Positions 14,928 through 23,508 of a stretch of DNA of 37,897 bases are shown here, in pieces (position 1 is the first letter of the stretch; the number at the start of each line of letters is the position of its first letter). The translations under genes were made by a program, and so were the position numbers. The stretch spans positions 1-37,897 of IMG/VR virus record IMGVR_UViG_3300044845_000699. One strand, 5' to 3'. The notes below the pieces were generated by a model. The model was not told the origin of the DNA. It was given only the letters and a program-made list of their open reading frames with translations, and did not search any database. The DNA is from a virus.

Positions 14928-16786
14928 TCGCGAGTGATGGAGCGCAACGGATCGCGGCGGCGTTTGAGCCGCTGGCACGGACGGCCGGCGTGGAGGTGCC
15001 GGACGCGGCGGCGAGACTGGCCTTCTCGCTGTATGTGGGCAAGGAGAAGTCAAGACCAGTGCCGCAGAAGCTGGTGCTGCGGGTGATCGAGGTGCTGCGT
15101 GGGCGTGATCTGATCTTTCGCAGTGGAGGTGAGGTCGTGACGTGGAGTGAGAGCGAGGAGGGCTTCCAAGTCATGAAGCCACTGGCGTTTTGCACCTGGC
15201 TGCCATCGAGCCAAGGAGGGCAGGTGGTGCTGCATGCGGGGACGAAAAAGGAGACGGATGCGGCGGGTGCGCTGACGGGCAAGGAGATCCTGGTCGAGAG
15301 TGATCTGAGTATTCACCAAGCGTCGATCATCCTGGCGAGCGAGGACTTTAAGCGGAGTCTGCCGGAGGTGGAGCATGTGGCACCAGTGTGCCTGCCGACC
15401 TTTACCGATGAGCAGGACGAGCGCGGTCTGCCGATGATACGACTGTGCCGGAAAGGCTACGACGCGCACTCGAAGACGTGGACGACGGGCGAGGTGATGT
15501 ATGACGAGAACATGGAGGTGACGGACGCGGTGATGTGGCTACACGACCTGGTGCAGTATTTCGCGTGGAGACAGAAGGAGCGTGACTTTGCGATCTGGCT
15601 GGCTGCCCTGGTGACGATGTTTGGGCGCGGTCTGTTTGGGGGGCGTGCTCCGGCGTTTTTTGTGAATGCGAACATTCAAGAGAGTGGGAAGACGAATCTG
15701 ACGTGGCTCATCACCTGGGCGATCCATGGGAGCAGAGCGGTGAAGACGCTCGAGGACGAGAAGGAGGAGGAGTTAGCGAAGTATCTCGACACGGTATGTC
15801 GCACCCACTCGCCGTATGTGAATTTTGATAATATCGACTGGGGTGGCAAGCCGATCAAGACGGCCCTGCTCGATACCTTTATCCAGGAGGACGAGCATGA
15901 GCTGCGCAAGATGGGCAACAACACGGAGCTGGGCCGCTATGTGAACCGCACGACGGTGATGGGCAGCGGCAACAACATCACGCTGAGTCGCGACTTGCAG
16001 CGTCGTGGTTTGCTCGTTGATTTGTGGAACCCGATGACGGGGACGGATCGCGTGCTGCCTGCGACGGCGACGCTGATCGACGATGATTTTTTTCGCAACG
16101 AGGGTAACCGCAAGATGGTGCTGTCAGCCTGCTGGGCGATGGTGCGTGAGTGGGACAAGTCTGGGCGACCGCTGAAGCCTGGGCGATTGCTGGGGAGCTT
16201 CGAAAGCTGGGCGCGGTTCGCACCGGCGGTGGTGTGGCACACGGGTGGACTTTTTAAGCAGCAATGGGACTGCATGATAGCGAGTGGTAACGATGAGATC
16301 GGCGACAAGCAGAGCCGGGACTTTGCGCGACTGGCGCAGATCGCGGTCGAGGAATACACCAAGGACGGTGATGGTAAGCCACGCGATCGATTCGAGGTGC
16401 TGGTGCGGCAATTTGCGGGTATCGCGAGACGGCATGGGCTGGACGCGGTGACGGGCTACCTGTGGCCCGAGACGAGCATCGAGGCGGTGCTGGCGTGCAA
16501 GGACTTCAAAGCACCGGCGAAGTCGGCGGAAAAGGCAGCGGCGGAGGATGTCGATGCACTGTGGACCGAGGACGGTGGGCAGGGCACGGTGGATGCGGCC
16601 ACGATGGCAGCGGCGGCGGAATTCATGGGGAGCAAGAGCACCGCGAGCTTTGGCAAGGCGCTCAAGACGCAGATGCACGAGCGGCACTTCAAGGCCAGCG
16701 ACGGCAGCGTGTGGGCATTCAAGAACCTCGCAGGGTCGAACCCTCGCAGGCTCCTGGTCGAGAAGGTCCGCGATGCGGAGGGGTGA
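14921..16786 (+). CDS. P-loop replicative helicase-like ATPase
   Basis: This 621-residue protein has a nucleotide-binding core. The Walker A region is FVNANIQESGKTNLT (Gly256, Lys257, Thr258), with Asn in place of the first glycine of the usual motif. Walker B is YVNFDNIDW (about 299-307), followed by a sensor-like VMGSGNNITL and arginines in RDLQRRGLLVDLW. This order matches helicases associated with phage and plasmid primases. Its start overlaps the primase gene by seven bases after a good GAGG sequence. The C-terminal 100 residues are Ala-rich and linker-like with a basic end. A replicative helicase is most likely, though activity is unproven. Confidence 0.75.
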   Translation: MVIASDGAQRIAAAFEPLARTAGVEVPDAAARLAFSLYVGKEKSRPVPQKLVLRVIEVLRGRDLIFRSGGEVVTWSESEEGFQVMKPLAFCTWLPSSQGGQVVLHAGTKKETDAAGALTGKEILVESDLSIHQASIILASEDFKRSLPEVEHVAPVCLPTFTDEQDERGLPMIRLCRKGYDAHSKTWTTGEVMYDENMEVTDAVMWLHDLVQYFAWRQKERDFAIWLAALVTMFGRGLFGGRAPAFFVNANIQESGKTNLTWLITWAIHGSRAVKTLEDEKEEELAKYLDTVCRTHSPYVNFDNIDWGGKPIKTALLDTFIQEDEHELRKMGNNTELGRYVNRTTVMGSGNNITLSRDLQRRGLLVDLWNPMTGTDRVLPATATLIDDDFFRNEGNRKMVLSACWAMVREWDKSGRPLKPGRLLGSFESWARFAPAVVWHTGGLFKQQWDCMIASGNDEIGDKQSRDFARLAQIAVEEYTKDGDGKPRDRFEVLVRQFAGIARRHGLDAVTGYLWPETSIEAVLACKDFKAPAKSAEKAAAEDVDALWTEDGGQGTVDAATMAAAAEFMGSKSTASFGKALKTQMHERHFKASDGSVWAFKNLAGSNPRRLLVEKVRDAEG

Positions 16787-16854
16787 GAGGTGAGTGAGCG
16801 CGAGCGCCATGATGCGCTCGCGGGGTGCGGGGTGAGCGAGGGGTGAGAGGTGAG
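16781..16854 (+). repeat. 14-base direct repeats around a 9-bp hairpin
   Basis: GGGTGAGAGGTGAG occurs at 16781-16794 (overlapping the helicase stop) and 16841-16854. Between them is a perfect inverted repeat, CGCGAGCGC (16799-16807) with GCGCTCGCG (16814-16822), around CATGAT. No T-tract follows, so it is not a standard terminator. A related CTCACCTCTCACC lies at 27860-27872 in the opposite orientation. Confidence 0.7.
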
Positions 16855-16953
16855 GCAAGAACGCAACGCCGCGAACGGCGCACCATAGCTATCGCTGCGC
16901 GTGTGCGGCAGCATCGCCGGAGGCGGAATGCAGACGGCTCGCCGCCGCCGCCC

Positions 16954-17235
16954 GACCCTCTTTTTATTCCCACCAATCAACAGACGACCCTCTCGACCCT
17001 CTCGGCTTTTCAGGCTGTTTTGAACGATTGCGGAGGAAGTGGGTGCCATTTCAAGAGGCTACCCTCTCGAATGCAGCTTTTGAATGGCCACCCTCTCGCG
17101 CTGGAACCCTTGATTTTCCAAGGAAGTGAGAGGGTTTTGAGGGTCTATGAGGGTTTTGAGGGATTGTGTGACTGAGGCGACTTCTGGAGTAGGTGGCTGT
17201 GGGTGTGGGTTTGAGCGTCGCGACCCTCATAGGGT
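16954..17235. repeat. ACCCTCTCG iteron-like array with inverted copies
   Basis: Copies on the plus strand: GACCCTCT at 16954, GACCCTCTCG at 16986 and 16995 (sharing one base), ACCCTCTCG at 17061 and 17090. Inverted copies: GAGAGGGT at 17128, GAGGGTC at 17139 and GAGGGT at 17149. GAGGGTTTTGAGGG is repeated exactly at 17130-17143 and 17149-17162. ACCCT-CAT-AGGGT at 17223-17235 is a small palindrome. Spacing is irregular, so this is not a CRISPR. Binding by an initiator or by the ParB-like protein is possible. Confidence 0.65.
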
Positions 17236-17316
17236 GGGGGGGGGTGGTAAGGAATCTTTTTCCAGCCACCCCTATCCAGTCGGGTTTAATGTCTCACGGC
17301 CTTTGTGCGAGCGGAC

Positions 17317-17334
17317 GCGCAAACGTGTTTGCGC
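17317..17334. repeat. Palindrome GCGCAAAC-GT-GTTTGCGC
   Basis: Two perfect 8-base arms flank GT, 65 bases before the terminase start. Its symmetry and location suggest a protein-binding site controlling the late operon or replication. Confidence 0.55.
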
Positions 17335-17398
17335 ATGGTTTGGGCGCATGCGTTGCGTTTTGCGCGGTTTCGGTGCGCTTTGACACCGCAAACGCATC

Positions 17399-18055
17399 AT
17401 GGCGCGGTCGCATGCAGAATCGGGGCTGGTGAAGCTCTACATGGCTGCGAAGGGGGTGGCCCTTCGCACGGCGCAACTCCATGCCAAGAACCGGCACCCG
17501 GATTATGTGGCGTTTTTGGCGACGCAGGGAGCGAAGGCGCTCGAAGTCGCCGACCCAAGTGAAGAGCAAAAACGCGCCCTGGTCGCCGTGATGGGTGGGC
17601 AGACACCACCCGGAGATCGGCTGGTGCATGTGGCCCCACCCGCGATGGAGAAACCACAGGACCAGTGGACGCCCGAGGAATACGCCGAGTGTCAGTGCTG
17701 GGCGGGCATGGTGGCTGCCAATGCGCAGCGGCAGGTCGCACTGGATCGCGGTGATCCCATGGCCGCCATCGGCTTCGTGAAAATCGCCGCCGACTCCCTC
17801 AAGTCCTACCACCTCGCCCGCCAGCGTCGCGTCCAGGCCGAGCTGGAAAGCGGCCGACTCCAGCCCATGTCCGCCTGGCAGGACGCCAAAGCCGCGCTCA
17901 TGAAATTCGTCTCGCTTTTCGCCTCCTTTGAAGGCCGCATCGCCCAGCGGGCGAACCCTGACAACCCCCAGCATGCCATGCGGGCCATCAGCCAGTGGCG
18001 CGAGGAGGAATTCAATCCCGCGCTCGAAAACGTCCTCGCCGAGCTGGCCTTGTGA
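17399..18055 (+). CDS. Putative terminase small subunit
   Basis: This 218-residue protein is the first gene of the late operon, upstream of the large terminase with only a methyltransferase between. The N-terminus (SGLVKLYMAAKGVALRTAQLHAKNRHPDYVAFLATQG) looks like a helix-turn-helix, as in DNA-recognition domains of small terminases, and the rest is helical and suited to oligomerisation. TTGACA lies 13 bases before the ATG and there is no Shine-Dalgarno sequence. No strong family signature is visible, so the call rests on domain layout and position. Confidence 0.6.
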   Translation: MARSHAESGLVKLYMAAKGVALRTAQLHAKNRHPDYVAFLATQGAKALEVADPSEEQKRALVAVMGGQTPPGDRLVHVAPPAMEKPQDQWTPEEYAECQCWAGMVAANAQRQVALDRGDPMAAIGFVKIAADSLKSYHLARQRRVQAELESGRLQPMSAWQDAKAALMKFVSLFASFEGRIAQRANPDNPQHAMRAISQWREEEFNPALENVLAELAL

Positions 18056-18059
18056 TCCC

Positions 18060-19292
18060 ATGACCGAAAAACACGCCAACCTCGAACTCTGGAAATCCGC
18101 CCCCCTCGCGGAGATCAACCATCCTCATCCCAAAAATCCCCGCGTCATTCCAGACGCCGACAGCGAGGAAGTCCGCACCCTGGATGCCAGCCTGGAGCAC
18201 GACTACTTTGATCCGCTCATCTGGAACAAACGAAACCGCATGTGGGTCTCCGGTCACGTTCGCGCCTGGCGCATGACCGCCCTCGGCTTCACCCATGCCG
18301 ATGTCGTCGTCGTCGATTATGATGAAGAGACGCACCTCGCCCGCATGCTGGCAGCCAATGCCCACTCCGGCAAAAACGACGAAGATAAGCTCGATGCCCT
18401 GCTTGCCAGCCTTCGCGATGCCTCGGTCGATCCCGTTTTGGCGCTTCTCTCCGCGCTGCCACCCGCGCCGCCACCACCCGTAGGCGATGCCGACGCCGAG
18501 CCCGACCTCGACCGCGCCGCCGAGCTCAATAAAATCTGGCAGGTGGAAACCGGCCAGATATGGCAGATCGGCCCCCACCGCCTCATGTGCGGATCGAGCA
18601 CCGAAGCTACCGATGCCGCTCGCCTGCTCAACGGCGCAAAGCCCCGCCTCATGATCACCGATCCGCCCTATGGCGTCGAGTATGATCCAGACTGGAGGCT
18701 TGAAGCTGGAATAAATAAACCAGGACAGATCCTAGCAAGTGGGAAAGTCATGAATGATGACATCTGCGATTGGACGGGAGCCTGGCAACTCAGTCCGTCG
18801 TCGGTCTGTTACATCTGGCATGCGGGCCGTTACGCGGGCACGGTTCAGACGTCCATGGAGACAGCCGGATTCACTACTCGCTCCCAGATTATTTGGGCAA
18901 AGCCATCCCTCGTGATGGGACGTGGAAACTATCATTGGCAGCACGAGCCCTGCTGGTATGGCGTCCGCAAAAACGCCACCGCTGAGTGGATAGGAGACCG
19001 GAAGCAAACCAGCCTTTGGCAAATCGCCAACATGCACCGGACGCAAGGTGATGTGGACGATGGCAAAACCGTTCACTCCACCCAAAAGCCCGTCGAGTGC
19101 ATGGCTCGTCCGATGCGCAACCACTCCGGCGACGTTCATGATCCCTTCCTCGGCTCCGTCACCACCATGGTCGCTGCCCAAAACCTGCACCGCATCTGCT
19201 ACGGCATGGAGCTCAGCCCCGACTACTGTGCCGTCATCCTCGACCGCATGCAACGCGCCTTCCCTGATCTTGAAATCAAGCGCGTCGCATGA
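18060..19292 (+). CDS. ParB-domain DNA methyltransferase (beta-class, N6-adenine or N4-cytosine)
   Basis: This 410-residue fusion has an N-terminal ParB-like domain (about 15-125: HPHPKNPRVI, SGHVRAW) and then a methyltransferase. Motif IV DPPY is at 201-204. A variable target-recognition region lies in the middle, and motif I-like DPFLGSVTTMVAA (from about 361) lies near the end. DPPY before the FxGxG motif is the beta-class order. Motif I has Val where Gly is usual (GSVTT for GSGTT). It probably modifies phage DNA against host restriction or marks DNA for packaging, as it sits between the terminase genes. Bases 18685-19060 differ in composition from the flanks. The ATG at 18060 follows the terminase stop by four bases. 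Confidence 0.85.
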   Translation: MTEKHANLELWKSAPLAEINHPHPKNPRVIPDADSEEVRTLDASLEHDYFDPLIWNKRNRMWVSGHVRAWRMTALGFTHADVVVVDYDEETHLARMLAANAHSGKNDEDKLDALLASLRDASVDPVLALLSALPPAPPPPVGDADAEPDLDRAAELNKIWQVETGQIWQIGPHRLMCGSSTEATDAARLLNGAKPRLMITDPPYGVEYDPDWRLEAGINKPGQILASGKVMNDDICDWTGAWQLSPSSVCYIWHAGRYAGTVQTSMETAGFTTRSQIIWAKPSLVMGRGNYHWQHEPCWYGVRKNATAEWIGDRKQTSLWQIANMHRTQGDVDDGKTVHSTQKPVECMARPMRNHSGDVHDPFLGSVTTMVAAQNLHRICYGMELSPDYCAVILDRMQRAFPDLEIKRVA

Positions 19293-21340
19293 CCGCCCCG
19301 CCCCCAGACCTCACCGCCGCCGCCAGTGCGCTCAATCGTCGGCGTCTTGCCGCGTTGCTCGACAAATACGGTCGCGGCAGCGCCAGCAAGGCCGAGATCG
19401 ACGAACTCTACGCCGACGCGCAGATCGCCGCCCTGCTGCCTCCTCGCGCCGTCGCTGTCACGCCCGAGGCCGCGCCCACGGCACCCGCCCCGCAGATCAT
19501 CTACACGCCCTCGCGTGTGCCCTACACCCCGCAGCAGCGCCGTGCCGCCGCCGTGCAGAGCGAAGTGCTCGGCATGTTTCGCACCCAGCGGCGCAAGGCC
19601 GTCGTGCCCTGGCTGGAGGAAAACATCATCCTCCCGCGCAAGATGGCCCCAAACTCCGCCGGGCCGTTTCGCACCGCCTCGCGCCCGTTTCAGCGTCCCA
19701 TCTTGGAATGCTTCAACCCCGAGGCCGGCATCAATGAATGCGGGGTCTCCGCCGGGGTGCAGATCGCAAAAACGACCATGCTCACCCTCGGGGCCGCGTA
19801 TCGCCTGGTGAACGCCCCCATGCCCATCCTCATGATCGGCAGCTCACGCGATTGGACCAAGACCGAACTCAGCGAAAAGCGCATGCAGGTGCTCATCGAC
19901 GAAAATCCCATCCTCTCCGCCTGCAAGCCTGCGAACGCCGACCGCTACCGCTCCATGTCCATGGACCTCTCCGGCGGCATGGTCAACCTCGTCGGCGGCA
20001 ATTCCCCCGGCGCTCTCTCCGGCGGCTCCTACGGCATCACCCTTTGCGACGAAGCCTCAAAGCTCATCCAAAGCGAGAGCGAGCAAGCCCCCGAGGCCCA
20101 CCCCTTCCACCTCATCGCGAAGCGCACCGATGGCTTCGGTGCGCTGGAGTTCCACTATTACAGCAGCACGCCAAACAGCCCCACGCATCCTTTCTGGCGC
20201 TACATCCTCGCCGGCGACCAAACGCATTTTTACGTCGAGTGCCCGCACTGCCACGGCTGGTTTTATCTCGATTTCATTGGCCGCCCCGAGGATGTCGAAG
20301 ACTACAACACCCACCTCGGCCTCACGCTTCCCAGCGACTATCAATCGCTCACCTGGGACAAGTCCGCGCGTGAAGCCTCCGGCCAATGGGACGAGACCCG
20401 CGTGCGTGAATCCGTGCGCTACCTCTGCCCGCATAACGGCTGCCAGATCACTGAGCTGTACAAGCAAGCCATGGTCGAAGGCTGCCTCGAAAAACGCCAC
20501 AACCTGCTCGCCGCGAAAAACCGCCGCACCTTCATTCTGCCCTCGTTTTACTCACCCACCAAGAGCTTCGGCACAATGGCCTGGGACTTCCTCGACTCAC
20601 TCAAGGACATGTTCGGCTTGCAGGACTATCACAACAGCCGCCTGGCTCGCCCGTGGACCGAGTTCAACGTCAACCTCAGAATGGACGACGTGGTCAAAGC
20701 CATCGCCGACGGCAAAAACGGACGCCCCTTGTATCGACGCGGCACGCTGCCATTCAAGCCCCTCCGCCTCCTCCTCAATGCCGATCCCGGCGAAGCCACC
20801 ACGCACTGGGAACTCGCCGCCCTCGCCCACGACGGCGGCGTTTGGGTTTGCGACTGGGGCACCGTCGTCTCATCGAGAGACCTGCTCACCACCGACTTCC
20901 TCCGCGCCCGTCACATCATCGTCGAGGGCACCGGCGAAAAAATCTTCCCCGTCCGCGGCTACCTCGACACCGGGTGGCAGCAGGACGATCAGCTCGACGT
21001 GTGCGCCGCGTCGAAAGGCTTTTTCATCCCTGTCAAAGGCTCCGATGCCAAGCATGGTCAACTCCACGAGACCCGCGTCGCCACGCGTCCGCAGATGTCC
21101 CTGCTCGTTTTCAACGATCGCGAGATCAAAAACATGCTCTACGCCAACCGCATGATGAAGCGCATCGACGGAGCCTTCCACCTCCCCACCGATGCCGATC
21201 CCGAAGTCAAACTCGGCCACACAGGCCAAAAACGCGACGCCGACGGCGAATGGCAACGCGTCCCCCACGACCACTTCGGCGACTGCTCCAAATACACCTG
21301 CATCGACTACCAGCTCCTCCGCGCTGGTGGGATGCTGTAA
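19289..21340 (+). CDS. Terminase large subunit, GpA family
   Basis: This 683-residue protein is the packaging motor, with ATPase and nuclease activity. FRTASRPFQRPILECFNP and VSAGVQIAKTTML (about 153-165) form the Walker A region; the usual GKT is AKT here (Ala160, Lys161, Thr162). Walker B is TLCDEASK (251-258). STPNSPTHPF resembles the coupling motif and CPHCHGWFYLDF is a zinc-binding pair with a later CPHNGC. The C-terminal nuclease region includes LLNADPGEATTHWELAALAHDG, and a late acidic and His-containing stretch (HDHFGDCSKYTCIDYQLL) is typical of GpA proteins. The start overlaps the methyltransferase stop. Confidence 0.9.
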   Translation: MTAPPPDLTAAASALNRRRLAALLDKYGRGSASKAEIDELYADAQIAALLPPRAVAVTPEAAPTAPAPQIIYTPSRVPYTPQQRRAAAVQSEVLGMFRTQRRKAVVPWLEENIILPRKMAPNSAGPFRTASRPFQRPILECFNPEAGINECGVSAGVQIAKTTMLTLGAAYRLVNAPMPILMIGSSRDWTKTELSEKRMQVLIDENPILSACKPANADRYRSMSMDLSGGMVNLVGGNSPGALSGGSYGITLCDEASKLIQSESEQAPEAHPFHLIAKRTDGFGALEFHYYSSTPNSPTHPFWRYILAGDQTHFYVECPHCHGWFYLDFIGRPEDVEDYNTHLGLTLPSDYQSLTWDKSAREASGQWDETRVRESVRYLCPHNGCQITELYKQAMVEGCLEKRHNLLAAKNRRTFILPSFYSPTKSFGTMAWDFLDSLKDMFGLQDYHNSRLARPWTEFNVNLRMDDVVKAIADGKNGRPLYRRGTLPFKPLRLLLNADPGEATTHWELAALAHDGGVWVCDWGTVVSSRDLLTTDFLRARHIIVEGTGEKIFPVRGYLDTGWQQDDQLDVCAASKGFFIPVKGSDAKHGQLHETRVATRPQMSLLVFNDREIKNMLYANRMMKRIDGAFHLPTDADPEVKLGHTGQKRDADGEWQRVPHDHFGDCSKYTCIDYQLLRAGGML

Positions 21341-21419
21341 CGAGACCTAATTAACCCAACCCACGTTGCGCTAATCATCCCTGCCTCATGCTCGGCCCCT
21401 TTGACATGCGGGTCGCTGC

Positions 21420-21758
21420 ATGGCCGCAGTCACCATCGCCGACCTCACCTCGGACTTCCGTTTTCACGCCCGCATCTTGTATGCGGGCGATCCGAGCGCA
21501 CAGCGGCAATGGCTGACGGAGCAATACCTCCTCCTGGCCGAGGATCGCAGTGGTGCCGAGATCACGGCGCAGGCTTTTGAAGGCTCCTCGCACTCGGCGC
21601 AGTTTCGCGATTCCTCGCCGGAGCAGCGGCGGCAGGCCGTGCAGGCCGCGATTGAAGATCTCGAGGCCGAGATTGCCGGCCAAGTCGCCAAGTCGCTCTC
21701 CCGTCCCTTCGGCTTCCGCTTCCGGCCTGGCTACGAGCCTGCCACCCTGCTCGGCTGA
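21420..21758 (+). CDS. gpW-like head-tail joining protein
   Basis: This 112-residue protein lies between the large terminase and portal genes, where lambda has gene W. The part EITAQAFEGSSHSAQFRDSSPEQRRQAVQAAIEDLEAEIAG shows the strand-strand-helix pattern of gpW, which ends in a similar helix of the type ADLKKYIAELE. The N-terminal 40 residues are extra. TTGACA is 13 bases before the ATG. Confidence 0.6.
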   Translation: MAAVTIADLTSDFRFHARILYAGDPSAQRQWLTEQYLLLAEDRSGAEITAQAFEGSSHSAQFRDSSPEQRRQAVQAAIEDLEAEIAGQVAKSLSRPFGFRFRPGYEPATLLG

Positions 21759-21799
21759 TCTCTGACATCTCACGTCTCACCTCTTACTTTCGCCGCCCG

Positions 21800-23419
21800 A
21801 TGTCACGTCGCAAAACACTCAAGCCCACCGCACCCGCGCCCATCACCAACGCCGCGACCACGACCACCACCTCCGGTGGCAGCTATCGCTCCACGCCGCA
21901 TTACACCGCCTGGAACTCGAAAAGCGTCGAGCGCATGCAGCGGTCGAAGGACATCGTGCAAATCTCCCGCTTCCTGCAAAGCGAGGAAGGCATCCCCCAG
22001 GTGCGTTACGGCATCCAGCAACTGCCGCGTGAGGCCGTCGGCAAAGGCATCGGCTGCAAGTCCATCTCGCAAGATGCCGACTTCCGCCGCGAGGCCACCG
22101 CGCTCTTCAAAAAATGGGCCGACTCCCCCGCCATCGACATCCGCAAAGAGCACAACCTCTTCGCGATCCAGCCCATGCTGCTCTCCGCCATGCTGGGCGA
22201 TGGTGAACTCTTCATCTTGCCCGTCTATGAGCCGACCGGCGCTTCGTGGTCACTCAATGATCGCAGCAAGCGAGCCTTTCAAATCCAGCTCGTGAGCCGT
22301 GACCAGCTCACCAATGGCGACGTGCAAAGCGTCGCTGCCCGCAAGCTGCGCTGGTTTGACGGCCTCCAATACAACGGTCTCGACCAGCTCCAGCTCCTGC
22401 GCCTGAATCAAGACCCCGACGCGAGTGGTTACCTCCTCTCCAAAGCATTCACTGACATCCCAGCGGTCAATGCCATGGGACACCGAAACATTTTCCATCT
22501 CAAAGACCCGACACGAATTCATCAGTATCACGGTGATCCCGTGATCTTCGCGAGTGGTCGCGACCTACTCGACTCGCTCGACCTCAAAGCCCTGCGCAAG
22601 CACTCGGCCAAGGTCCGCGCCTCGCTCCTCGGTGCCACCACCACCCGCGACGGCAAGATGCTCAATGCCATGCAACAAATCGCACTCGCCGAGCAAGGTG
22701 GCAATCCCACCGCCGACACGGGTCGCCGCTTTGTCGAGGTCGCCGAAGGCGCAGTATTTTTGCCGATGTCGGACAACGAGAGTTTCAACTTTTTCAACAA
22801 CCCGCAGGAAGGCATCCCGTTTCGCGAGATTCTCGCCGATCTCCTCCACCCCTTCATGTTCGAGCTGAAGTATCCGCCCGAGTGGATCTTCACCCGTGGC
22901 AAAGTCGGTGGCGTTGAGTATCGCGGACTCCTCCAGCAGGTCGCCCGCGCCCATGAAGGCCTCCGCGCCCGCTTGTATCCCTTCCTGGAATGGTTGTGGG
23001 AAAAAGTCATTGGCACCGCCATGATGCCTGGTGGCCCACTGTTCCAGTATGCGAACATCGCCGACTGGAACCAGATCGACTTTGTCACGGATCCCGACCC
23101 CACGGTCGATGCCGGACGCGACAAACGCGCCGACCTCGAAAGCCTCGGCGAAAACCTCATCACGCCCGACGACCTCATCGAGCGCAGCACCGGCCAAGAT
23201 GGCGAAGCCGTGCGCCATGCTGCGATTGATCAAAAGCTCGACAGCATCCGCTACGCGATCGCCCGCGCCAAAAACCTGCCCCTCGACCAGGTCGAAATCC
23301 CCGCCTCTGTCGCCCTAGCCATCGGCATGGGCCTCAAGACATTGCAGCCCGCCTCCGGCATCCTCACCGCCCTGAATCCCGCCACCCTCGCCGCCGACAT
23401 TGCCGCGCTTGATGCATAG
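21800..23419 (+). CDS. Phage portal protein, lambda gpB family
   Basis: This 539-residue protein forms the dodecameric portal ring through which DNA enters and leaves. Typical features are SKSVERMQRSKDIVQISRFLQ near the N-terminus, RYGIQQLPREAVGKGIGCKS, GDGELFILPVYEP (the wing), GDPVIFASGRDLLDSLDLKALRK and FMFELKYPPEWIFTRGKVGGVEYRGLLQQ. An unstructured Pro/Thr-rich start (about residues 1-30) precedes the core. A complex inverted repeat follows the stop. Confidence 0.88.
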   Translation: MSRRKTLKPTAPAPITNAATTTTTSGGSYRSTPHYTAWNSKSVERMQRSKDIVQISRFLQSEEGIPQVRYGIQQLPREAVGKGIGCKSISQDADFRREATALFKKWADSPAIDIRKEHNLFAIQPMLLSAMLGDGELFILPVYEPTGASWSLNDRSKRAFQIQLVSRDQLTNGDVQSVAARKLRWFDGLQYNGLDQLQLLRLNQDPDASGYLLSKAFTDIPAVNAMGHRNIFHLKDPTRIHQYHGDPVIFASGRDLLDSLDLKALRKHSAKVRASLLGATTTRDGKMLNAMQQIALAEQGGNPTADTGRRFVEVAEGAVFLPMSDNESFNFFNNPQEGIPFREILADLLHPFMFELKYPPEWIFTRGKVGGVEYRGLLQQVARAHEGLRARLYPFLEWLWEKVIGTAMMPGGPLFQYANIADWNQIDFVTDPDPTVDAGRDKRADLESLGENLITPDDLIERSTGQDGEAVRHAAIDQKLDSIRYAIARAKNLPLDQVEIPASVALAIGMGLKTLQPASGILTALNPATLAADIAALDA

Positions 23420-23475
23420 ACAAAAAAATAACAGACAAAAAAATCAGCATGTTTTTGTCTGTCATCTTTTTGTCT
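23418..23475. repeat. Nested inverted repeats after the portal gene
   Basis: The inner perfect arms ACAGACAAAAA (23431-23441) and TTTTTGTCTGT (23452-23462) are enclosed by outer arms AGACAAAAA (23418-23426) and TTTTTGTCT (23467-23475). The left arms are also direct repeats of each other, as are the right arms, so several hairpins can form. The pattern could stop transcription in both directions or stabilise mRNA ends. Confidence 0.75.
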
Positions 23476-23508
23476 TCCATTCTTGTCCTTTGACATGCGC
23501 CCGCCAGC

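Larger units (their letters stand above)
16787..17398. other. 612-base non-coding region: candidate replication or partition site
   Basis: No convincing gene is present. The region holds several repeat families (direct repeats, ACCCTCTCG iterons and palindromes) and lies directly after the primase and helicase genes. GC skew of the plus strand reverses here, from G-rich on the left to C-rich on the right. Phage origins often sit beside the replication genes and carry iterons. It could also carry the promoter for the late operon, since the terminase gene follows. TTGACA is at 17380-17385, 13 bases before the start at 17399. Confidence 0.55.

Noticed and set aside
16954-17235. CRISPR array
   Set aside because: Repeats are 8-14 bases with irregular spacing and both orientations; no cas genes.
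17380-17385. TTGACA as an ordinary -35 promoter box
   Set aside because: A -10 box 16-18 bases downstream would fall at or inside the start codon, and no TATAAT-like sequence is there; the same holds for the other copies at spacing 13 or 16.
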